The notes under the pieces were generated by a model. The model made no database searches. It was not told the origin of the DNA and saw only the letters and a list, made by a program, of their open reading frames with translations. A DNA stretch of 64,000 bases from Thunnus maccoyii (Eukaryota > Chordata > Actinopteri > Scombriformes > Scombridae), in assembly GCF_910596095.1 (NCBI RefSeq), contig NC_056545.1:1658001-1722000 (forward strand), read 5' to 3'. The first letter of the stretch is position 1. Every line of letters starts with the position of its first letter. Both the position numbers and the translations under genes were made by a program. This document shows, piece after piece, positions 34,771 through 44,100 of this stretch.

Positions 34771-35733
34771 ATGTCTGATGCAACTCAGTCTCAGACCAAC
34801 ATCACTGTTGGACTGGGGTTAGTGGAAAGAGTGATGCTTACCACTTTGACTACAGTACCATGTTGTATATTCTTCTTCATTAATGTGACCATGCTTTTCA
34901 CTTTGAGGAGTAAACTGGTGTTTCGTGAGACTTCTCGTTACATTCTTCTGTATAACCTCCTTTTTGCAGACACTGTACAGATGACACTGAGCCAGATACT
35001 GTACATACTGTCTATTTGTAGAGTAATGTTGACATATCCTGTGTGTATTGTTCTTATTATGATCGCCAATCTTACAAATGAAATCTCTCCTCTCACACTG
35101 GTGGTGATGTCTCTGGAGAGATATGTAGCTGTGTGCTACCCACTGAGGCACGCTACCATCAACACCATCAGAAACACAGGGGTGGCCATCACCATGGTTT
35201 GGGCTTTTTGTTCACTAAATGTCCTCACACGAGTTCTTTTGCTGTTAAATTTTCCATTTCAGGACCTGGAGAGCCTGCATATGAAACATTTTTGCAGCAC
35301 ATTTGTCATGTTTCTTGTGCCAATATCTGATCATTATGACAAAGCCTACACTTGTTTTCTGTTTATATCAGCTGGTGTGGCAGTCATTTCTTCTTATATT
35401 GGTGTGATTATAGCAGCCAGGTCAGCCTCCACAGACAAAGCTTCAGCCCATAAAGCTCGTAACACACTGCTGCTGCACCTGGTGCAGCTGGGCCTCAGTC
35501 TCTCTTCAACTATACACAACCCATTACTTATAGCCATCTCAAAAACTGTCACGAGAATAATGCTTGTGCGTGTTCAGAATATTTTTTATGTGTTTATTAT
35601 CATTCTCCCCAGATGTCTGAGCGCTCTCATCTATGGGCTCAGAGATCAGACCATCAGACCTGTTCTTGTTTACTATTTATGCTGTCGACTGAAACTCTCA
35701 GTCTTCCCAGCCAAGGCTGAGAACTCATCCTGA
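34771..35733 (+). CDS. Odorant receptor 131-2-like, intronless GPCR (receptor 5)
   Basis: Complete 320-residue receptor, the tandem duplicate of receptor 4 with 306 identical residues by my count. Differences include Thr for Ile in ICL1 (LFTLRSKL), YPVCIV for FPVCGV at the start of TM3, HATINTIRN for HATIITIRN in ICL2, HMKHFCSTF in ECL2 and ASAHKARN in ICL3. The MSLERYVAVCYPL and PRCLSALIYGLRDQTIRPV signatures and both extracellular cysteines are kept. Presumed odorant receptor, ligand unknown. AATAAA at 35822. Intact despite the LINE 320 bp upstream of the ATG. Confidence 0.95.
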   Translation: MSDATQSQTNITVGLGLVERVMLTTLTTVPCCIFFFINVTMLFTLRSKLVFRETSRYILLYNLLFADTVQMTLSQILYILSICRVMLTYPVCIVLIMIANLTNEISPLTLVVMSLERYVAVCYPLRHATINTIRNTGVAITMVWAFCSLNVLTRVLLLLNFPFQDLESLHMKHFCSTFVMFLVPISDHYDKAYTCFLFISAGVAVISSYIGVIIAARSASTDKASAHKARNTLLLHLVQLGLSLSSTIHNPLLIAISKTVTRIMLVRVQNIFYVFIIILPRCLSALIYGLRDQTIRPVLVYYLCCRLKLSVFPAKAENSS

Positions 35734-35832
35734 GATACATGGAATGAACCTTTCTATGTGTTTGTTCAACTCATGCTGTAATCAGACTGGCCTCCATAGG
35801 TCAGCATAAAATCAGGCAGGAAATAAATGAAA

Positions 35833-36410
35833 TCCCCTTTAGAACAGCCCCCACCCCCCACAGGAGGGGTCTGAGGAGCAGCTTTCTATTTGGAGAGAGG
35901 CTTATTGGGGAACAGGTCCTCTGACTTCAAGCTGTCCCGAATTAGTCCAGTCCCCCAAACCCACCAAGCCCCCCCAGCCACCAGAACCCAGTCCGAGGTG
36001 GTCCCAAAAATCAGATATGGTTGGGATGAAGAGCACATAAAAAAATAATTTATAAAAGATAAAAAAAAAAGTTAATAAAATTAAATTAAGAGAAGAGAAC
36101 AAGTAGATGAACAGAGTGGATTGTTGAGTGAGGAGATTCAGTGTAATTGTTAATTGTATGTCTGTGTTTAGTCTGAACGGGAAGATGCCTGTGTATTGTT
36201 GCGCTTGTAAAATGGTAGAAATGAAAATAATTAAGTAAGTTTAATGACTGATGTGAACTTAAGAGACTGAAATTTGTCCTGTTAACAAATACTACATTTC
36301 CCCCCAAATAATAATAATAAAAAAAGTGAAATAAATGGGTTGTTGTGTCAGCAGTTTCTGTGTTTACAGCCTGAGATTGAAGATCTCTGTGTGTTGTTGT
36401 CTGTTTCTTC
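35833..36410. other. Intergenic, no recognised feature
   Basis: Contains C-rich patches (CCACCCCCCACAGG near 35851). No supported gene. Confidence 0.3.
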
Positions 36411-36833
36411 TAGTGGAAAATGACTCATATCAATAATAGTAATAATAATAAGCAAATAATAATAATGATTTAAAACAAATAAACAAAAGAAGAAAAAGAA
36501 ATACCATCATCATCATCTTTGTCATCTTATTAACATTAGTAATAACAATAAAAATAATAATAATCATCATTGGTATAAAATCAACATCATTGTATTATTA
36601 GAAAAAATCAGTGTAATATTTTGTAAGCATAACAGTAATCATCATCATCATGATCATCAATCTCCACCTACAAATAATAATCTATATAATAATAATACTA
36701 ATCAGCCTCACAATCATTGTTCTATTTAACATTTGCAGTATTAACAATCCTCATCCTACCAGACTGTCTGTACAGCATTCATAACGATAATAATGATGAT
36801 GATAATGATGTCACCACCACCACAACAAGAATA

Positions 36834-36865
<32 letters not shown>

Positions 36866-37060
36866 GTATCAATAATAATAATAAATGTAGCAGCAACATC
36901 TTCCACATTGTTATCCGCATATATAATAGTATGTAATATATGTAATATAATAATAACAATATCATTCGTCATCATCAAAATGATCACCATAATACATGAT
37001 CTTCATCATTAACGCCATTCATATCAAAATTCATTATAATAATGAGTTACCCATCAATGA
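36411..37060. repeat. Trinucleotide-repeat-rich tract (TAA/ATC)
   Basis: Imperfect runs of TAA/AAT and ATC/ATG fill this stretch, including AATAATAATAATAATAATAA near 36840 and CATCATCATCATC near 36506. Frames here are low complexity only. Confidence 0.75.
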
Positions 37061-37652
37061 GGGTGTGATGCAAAAATAAAGTAAAACAAGATTAAATAGT
37101 GATTAATTAATCAAAATGTATAAAATACTACTGCGGTAATTACCATAGTAAAAATAAAAGTAAACATCAGGGGGAAGCTGTATTTGCATAATAAAATAAA
37201 ACACATCAGTATATGGCGGGTAAATAGTTATATTTAACTTAAAGAAATAAAATAAGATAAAAAAGGAAAATAATAAAATAAAATAGTAACAAATAAAAGA
37301 GTGTGTATTCATTCATTTATGCTTTATCGAAAGAAGACATCAGCAGGATCATTTATTGATGACTGTAGAGCAGGTTTTATTGAAATCAGCTGTTTTACGG
37401 TTGAGGGAGTCTGACATTTTAGCAAAGGTACTATCTTGAATGATATGGTGAAGATTAATTTATCCTTCCAGGCAGTGAAACGTAATTTTTTTTTTTTATT
37501 GATGGAGAAGTCTGGGTTGTTCTAAATTGGGGTTGAGGTCACAGCTCTATGCAGGCCAGTCAAGTTCTTCCACACTGAACCGAGAAAACCATTTCTTTAT
37601 TTCTTTATCATTTCTTTTCTTTGTGCTCAAGTTGGACTAAAATATCATTAAA
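37061..37652. other. Intergenic, A/T-rich
   Basis: No recognised feature apart from A/T-rich low complexity and a poly-T run near 37485. Confidence 0.3.
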
Positions 37653-37919
37653 TATAGAGTTGCAATGATTAATTAATTAGTCTGCAACTGTTTTGATAAA
37701 CAATTAATCATTTTAGTAGTTTTTTAATCAAAATTTCATCAATATGATTTGGTGCTTTTGGTCATCATATAGTAAACTGAATATCTTTGGACTGTTGGTC
37801 GGACAAAACAAGACATTTGAAATTAGTCATTAGTCATTACTGGCATTTTACAAACAAAACGATTAATCAGTAAAATAATCTGCAGATTAATCTATAATAA
37901 GAATAATCCTTGCAGCCCC
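37653..37919. mobile_element. hAT-like non-autonomous element (family 'GCAACGATTAGTCGATTAATC')
   Basis: Edges AGAGTTGCAATGATTAATTA and GAATAATCCTTGCAGCCCCT are inverted to each other in part. Inside are ATTAATCATTTTAG and GATTAATCAGTAAAATAATC. The same family occurs at 40216-40444 and 48235-48582. Confidence 0.65.
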
Positions 37920-38780
37920 TTGCTTCGTCTCAATGTAGGCTATGCAAATGAAGTCATACATTGTCGAGATCAATGAACTAATAGGGATGGTGAATATACA
38001 GAGCACCCTGAGACAACAATGCACTGCTTTCCTTTCATAGATTGTCTCTGTTCCTGTATTTGCATTTGTTCAATGTATTTTGCAATGTTTCTTTGAAATG
38101 CTGCTTATGTCCTGTGAATGAGCAAAGTGCTTATTGCTTGAAAAAAGCTCTATACATAAACTATTATCATTATTATTTTAGTTTATGTATTTTTGTACTG
38201 CTCCTGTTTATTCTTTAGCACCTCTGACCAAATGAATTTCCTCTTTTGTTCCACTTGAGATGATTTGATTATATAAAATATGAATTTAATTTAAATAAAT
38301 TAAGTAATAATTCAAAAAATAGGTAAGAGTTTCTGTACTAAAGTATAAAGTGTAGTGGTCAAAATGTCTGTTGCTTTTTTATTTTGCAGCATGATATAGA
38401 GTTATAATAGACTCAATATCAGTTAGGAATAAGGTCAAGATAAGTTCGGTCAAAATAAAAAGCAACATAGACTCAAACAATTTTTAAAACATATAAAATT
38501 ACTGACTAATGTTACTTGAATATTTATCTGTACCACTTTTATTTATTTATGTATTTTTTTCCTCCTCCTGTGTATTGTTTTATATTTATTGAATTTAAAA
38601 AGCTTCTTGCACAATCGTTTTAGCAAATGTTTTTATTTTTCTTTTATTATGTCATAATTTAATTCCCTGGCACTTTATTTACTCTTTTTGTTGTTCGTAC
38701 TTGTTTATTTGTTAGTTTTTGAATTTGACAGTTTTCAATAAAGTTGAGAAGAACAAAAAATTCTTTAACAAAAGGAACTT
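37920..38780. other. Intergenic, A/T-rich
   Basis: The segment around 38060-38180 (GAAAAAAGCTCTATACATAA followed by ATTATC repeats) resembles a retroelement 3' tail. No gene seen. Confidence 0.35.
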
Positions 38781-38840
38781 AACGTCATGACGCATGACGT
38801 ATGAAAGTGCGTGATGACGGTTGCTGCTCGACAGTTTTCC
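38781..38840 (+). promoter_or_regulatory. nup98: Presumed nup98 promoter with clustered CRE-type half sites
   Basis: Four CGTCA/TGACG half sites lie within 37 bp: CGTCA at 38783, TGACG at 38788, 38795 and 38815. The first two form the palindrome CGTCATGACG. They lie just 5' of the first presumed exon at the point where the DNA turns from A/T-rich to CpG-containing. CREB/ATF binding is an inference from the motif. Confidence 0.45.
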
Positions 38841-38973
38841 CTCCTCGTTGTGAAGCTATCCGGCTATTCCGATGTTTAGCTAAAGAGATTTTTATCGCTG
38901 GACATTTTGAAGACAGTAGTTTTAACGTTGTGGTCGATACAGAAACCGAACATCCACAGCAACGTTGTTTAAG
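38840..38973 (+). other. nup98: nup98 exon 1, 5' UTR (start approximate)
   Basis: A non-coding exon is inferred from the good splice donor AAG|GTAAATG after 38973 and from the acceptor before the ATG exon at 40766, which needs an upstream partner. The 5' boundary is not visible in the sequence. Confidence 0.5.
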
Positions 38974-39309
38974 GTAAATGTTTGTGAAAGTAACAACTGT
39001 TCTTTGTCGGGTTTACTTTTGTTTTGCTATCATTTACGTAGCAGCGCTGAGCGGCTAGCGGGAGAGCTAACTGGCTAACGTTAGCTTGAAAACGCACTAA
39101 ACTTACAACTTGCAGCTGTCCGTTTCTTGATAAATGTCCCATAATAATATGTGTATATATTGATTTTTCTTTTTAAAAAAATTCTTTTTGACATTTAGCG
39201 AAGAAGAGTTGAGTTGTTGGTAACTCGGTCTGTGCGGTGAATATTTTGAGCTAACATGTTGTTGGCTAAAACGGAAACTGCTTCGGGCTACTCAGGGCGT
39301 TTGTTTACC

Positions 39310-39483
39310 TGCGGTTAATAACCGGTCTCACCTGGTTCCGACCCGCTGAGTGACGGACTCGGTTCTTATCTAGTTCAGACTCACCTGACTAACCAACACG
39401 GCTGACGTCAGCGTTGTATTTGTGATCAATACTTCTGACTGACAGCACGGCCCGGTTAGCTGCACGTGGAGCCGGGAGACAGG
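39310..39483 (+). promoter_or_regulatory. nup98: CpG-rich segment with full CRE and possible alternative first-exon donor
   Basis: The 12-bp palindrome GCTGACGTCAGC (39401-39412) contains a full TGACGTCA CRE. It is followed by GAGACAG|GTAAGG at about 39483, a consensus splice donor. Together they could mark an alternative first exon inside intron 1. Inference only. Confidence 0.3.
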
Positions 39484-40215
39484 TAAGGGTCCTCTGCTTC
39501 AGGCCAGGGGACCCTCACCTAAATATGTTTATTTATATTATTTATTTTATTTGTTTATTTATCAGGGGCACGGTAGCTAAATGCCATCAGCAGTCCCTAA
39601 GCAGGCACATTTAGAAGAGAATGACGGTATCAGGTGTTGGAATCAGTACAGGAGTAAATAAACATTACATCATACAAAACTAAAGGCACCACCCGTTTAA
39701 AGAATTACATCAGACAAAACTAAAATGCTCTCTGTTTATTATCTGTGTGGTTAGGTTCCTTTTCAGCCATTATTTCAATTGTAATGTAAAACTAGTGACG
39801 GTAGAGCAGTGTTTATTCTCTCCGGGAGTTTTGGTGTGATTATTGCAGTCAAAAATGATTGATTTTGCAGCGACTTTTCTTAAAAATTGCGAAACAATTT
39901 GCGATGTTTTATGTGCCTTTTTTGTGGTAAAATTGCAAGCAAAGGAAAACAACGATTTAAAACAAATAAACAACAACAAAACTACTATCACCGAAGAGTC
40001 GCATGTAATTACTTCCGTGGATAAAAAGCATACTGCATATCACAGAAACAACTATATTTCAATGCTAATGTTTAATGTATTTTCTGTACATGAGAACCAT
40101 GTGTTTGAAATTATATTATAAAGAAAATACTGTACTTGAGTTCCATTTATAATATAATTCATATGTCAGTTCGTTGTACTTTGGTTATCGTAGTTGTTTG
40201 GTGTCTAAAGTGTCA

Positions 40216-40444
40216 GAAAATTATGAAAAATGTCGGTCAATGTTTCCCAAAAGCTGAAGATGACGTTGTCAACAACTCAAAGATATTCAGTTTGTCATAA
40301 AACACCAGAAACGGATATAAAGGAAAATATTCACACTTGAAGCTGGAATCAGAGAGTTTGGACAATCTTTTAAATCGATTATCAGAATAGTTGGCAATTA
40401 ATTTAATAGTTGACAACTTATCAACTAATCGTTGCAGCTCTACG
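40216..40444. mobile_element. hAT-like non-autonomous element, partial, in nup98 intron 1
   Basis: The end ACTAATCGTTGCAGCTCTA and internal TTTAAATCGATTATCAG match the family at 37653 and 48235. The left terminus is not clear. Confidence 0.6.
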
Positions 40445-40765
40445 TTAAAGCAGTTAACTGTAAACTGAATGAGATTCATGTTGGACGAGTAAAGAAAACC
40501 AAAACTCTTCAAACAGGGATTCAATCTGTAAAATGTAGATTCTGCCTTCCATATTGAGCTTTGTAGCAGTTTATTATTGTGGTAGTTAAGTCTTATAAAA
40601 ATTAAACTATAATTTTCTGTGGCAGCCGTTTAGCTCAATCTAAACCTTTTAACTGTCACGTTGACTGATGTTGTGAAACGCTGCTGCGGGATATAAACAC
40701 GTTGCTTTAGCAGTGCAGTTATTTTAAAGTTAATGAAGTTGATATTCTTGTTTGTCTCCATACAG

Positions 40766-40875
40766 AAGACTTATGCTGTCCTGCTAGCAGGGCAAGATGT
40801 TCAACAAGTCATTTGGTACTCCCTTCGGTGGAGGGACGGGGGGATTTGGCACCTCATCGACCTTTGGACAGCAAA
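40766..40875 (+). other. nup98: nup98 exon 2 with the start codon
   Basis: Acceptor TCTCCATACAG|AAGAC, 31 nt of 5' UTR, then ATG at 40797, which gives the conserved [12 protein letters not shown] start. The donor CAAA|GTAAGT splits an Asn codon that is completed by exon 3. Confidence 0.93.
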
Positions 40876-41078
40876 GTAAGTTATTGTATTTATTAATGTG
40901 TTTTATTTCTAGAGGATTCAAAGTCACAACAGTACCAGACCGAGTCGAGGCTTGAAACAAAGTCACTATTATGTTTTGACTCCTGAACATTTAGAGTCTG
41001 TAGTTAAAGATTCACTATGGAGGATTTATTGGTTGCTGTCTGTAAACACAACATTCAAAGTTGGTTCCTCCTTCACAC

Positions 41079-41122
<44 letters not shown>

Positions 41123-44100
41123 CGACCGCTCGCTGCCGTAGCTGTTAAACAAGCAGAACATCGGCGCTGTGTCCGCCATTTACGTAGCTTCCTCTTGTTT
41201 ATGTCGCTATGTGTTTACGGTGCGCAGCACTCACATCCTGCGTGTTGTTGTTTGCTGGATGCTACACACCCTCTGCCCACAGGCTGAAGCTCAGAAACGT
41301 CCCCGAACACAACAAAATAATCAGATACAGACACCGCCACACTTGTAGTGGGTCATAAGTGATGATTTAGAGGGATTACTGTTGTATGAGTCTATACGTT
41401 GTTATTTTAGGAAAATCCTGCATAGCACACCTTTAAGCAAACAGACATAATGTCCGAACGGATCATAACATTTTCTCTATAATGGCTCAAATGATCATTA
41501 TGAGTAGAGCAGTTTGTTCATGGTGTGACTTTGTTGAAAGTCAGTGAACAGTAAATCTGTTATGTTAGCGGTTAGCAAGGTGAGGTGTCAACAACATGAA
41601 TATATGAAAATACCTACAACAACAAACAGTCAGTATAAACATGTCGGAGAAAGGAAACATCGCCTGCTGTTCTTTCAAACAAATATGACTGAAAATGACG
41701 TTTAACCGTGGATATGGTCCAGCCCTGATACTGATCAACTATCAGAGTATCATGGTCCAGCCCTGATACTGATCAACTATCAGAGTATCATGGTCCAGCC
41801 CTGATACTGATCAACTATCAGTATCATGGTCCAGCCCTGATACTGATCAACTATCAGAGTATCATGGTCCAGCCCTGATACTGATCAACTATCAGAGTAT
41901 CATGGTCCAGCCCTGATACTGATCAACTATCAGTATCATGGTCCAGCCCTGATACTGATCAACTATCAGAGTATCATGGTCCAGCCCTGATACTGATCAA
42001 CTATCAGAGTATCATGGTCCAGCCCTGATACTGATCAACTATCAGAGTATCATGGTCCAGCCCTGATACTGATCAACTATCAGAGTATCATGGTCCAGCC
42101 CTGATACTGATCAACTATCAGAGTATCATGGTCCAGCCCTGATACTGATCAACTATCAGAGTATCATGGTCCAGCCCTGATACTGATCAACTATCAGAGT
42201 GTCATGGTCCAGCCCTGATACTGATCAACTATCAGAGTGTCATGGTCCAGCCCTGATACTGATCAACTATCAGAGTATCACGGTCCAGCCCTGATACTGA
42301 TCAACTATCAGAGTATCACGGTCCAGCCCTGATACTGATCAACTATCAGAGTATCACGGTCCAGCCCTGATACTGATCAACTATCAGAGTATCATGGTCC
42401 AGCCCTGATACTGATCGACTATCAGAGTATCATGGTCCAGCCCTGATACTGATCAACTATCAGAGTATCATGATGATCCTGATCTGGTCTGTTGTGAGTG
42501 AAATGCAGTCTGAAAGTGTTTCAGTGTCTGTAGTTTTAGTTCCTGGCAGATGATTGGAAGCGTCAGTCTGTCCTCATGTGACCTCTGTATCTGCAGACAC
42601 GGGTTTCGGGACGACGGGAGGCTTCGGGACGTCTGCGTTTGGGGCGACAACCAACACCGGAGGTCTCTTTGGTTCCACACAGAATAAACCTGGTTCGTCA
42701 GCTCTTGTGTTGAAGTGAAACAGCCAGATGTCTGGGAAACTGGTTTAGATTTTCAGACTTCGTGTTTTTAATTCAACCACCTCTATCTTTTAGAAGACAG
42801 GTCAATGGTATCAGTGTGTATTGATTTACACCTGTTTTAAAGATGTTAAATAAAGCTGTTTGTTTCCTCCAGGCGGTCTGTTTGGGTCCAGTACGTTCAG
42901 CCAGCCGGCGACGTCCTCCACGAGTACTGGCTTCGGTTTCGGTGCAGCCAGCGGCACTTCGACCAGCCTGTTTGGTAACACCGGATCAGGCACCACCGGA
43001 GGACTCTTCTCACAGCAGAACAATGCCTTTGGCGCCAACAAACCCTCATCTTTTGGAAGTGAGAACGCTTTTTATACTTGACTTCTATCAGATTAGATCA
43101 GTACTGACAGCTTCTGAAATCGACCAGTGGGGACGTTAAAGAGAGTCACAGTTTGATTGATCACAGTAGCCTGAACAGAAGACATAGCAAGGATATGAGG
43201 GGGAAGTAATATGACCTTTTAGAAGTATGAAATAAAACCACAAAACTTTAAAGGATGTGAAATAACAGTAATCCAGCGCTGCAGTCTGTCCAGCTGTCAT
43301 GTTGATTGGTTTGTCTAATGAATCGTCCGCCTCCCATCGTGTCCTCCAGGCTTCGGGACGAGCACCAGCAGCGGCGGGCTGTTCGGGGCGACCAACACCA
43401 CCTCCAACCCTTTCGGCGGGTCCAACTCCCTGTTCGGAGGCTCCGGGTTCTCCGCCGCACAGCAGCCAGGAACGACCGTAAAATTCAACGTGAGTCTTTA
43501 ACGAAGCACTTCCTGCTGTAGCAACAGGACAGAAACCCAAAAAACCCTTTTTAATTTATATGGAGAAACATTTTTCAGTCTCTTTTTGTGAAGTTTGGTT
43601 GTCAGTTGAAATCTAAAGCTGCACTTCGACGTCCAACAGCAGACAAACACTGTATGATTTCCTGCTAGTATCAAACACTTAACTCTTTGAACGGTCCGCC
43701 AGAGCCTACGTTGGTATTTTTTTGGAGTATCTTCAAAAGCTTCATATCCCTAGAATCTGTACAACCTCAGCTAAAAGGTTATGTAAGTCAATAAACCGTA
43801 ATAATTGATATAAGTATTGAAATTGTGTCATATATTTAAAAAAAAATACAAAAATCAGACTTGTTTTTTTCATCAAATTTTACTGAATAAACACACAAAA
43901 CACGTTGATCCAAAACATTATTATTTTTAAATAATAATGCTTTTGTTTTTTTGTTTTTTTTTTTAACCCTTTCAGCCTCCAACAGGAAGTGACACAATGG
44001 TGAAAGCGGGCGTGACCACCAGCATCAACACCAAGCACCAGTGCATCACGGCCATGAAGGAGTACGAGAACAAATCGCTGGAGGTGAGTTCGGTCGGCCG

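Larger units (their letters stand above)
31461..35832 (+). repeat. Tandem segmental duplication, copy 2 (contains receptor 5)
   Basis: Second copy of 27237-29081. It begins at the base after the foldback arm and is enlarged by 124 bp at 31497-31620 and by a LINE insertion at 32037-34449. After subtracting these, its length agrees with copy 1 to within about 10 bp. Confidence 0.9.

Noticed and set aside
28068-35151. Matching 110-codon minus-strand frames opposite receptors 4 and 5
   Set aside because: They are antisense shadows of the duplicated receptor coding sequence; their conservation follows from the duplication.
36000-38780. A second gene sharing a bidirectional promoter with nup98 (as PGAP2 does in mammals)
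   Set aside because: No coding exon resembling it was found in the 2.8 kb upstream; the region is A/T-rich and repeat-filled.
41713-42474. Regular repeats resembling a CRISPR array
   Set aside because: Units are contiguous with no unique spacers and lie in a eukaryotic intron; this is a minisatellite.
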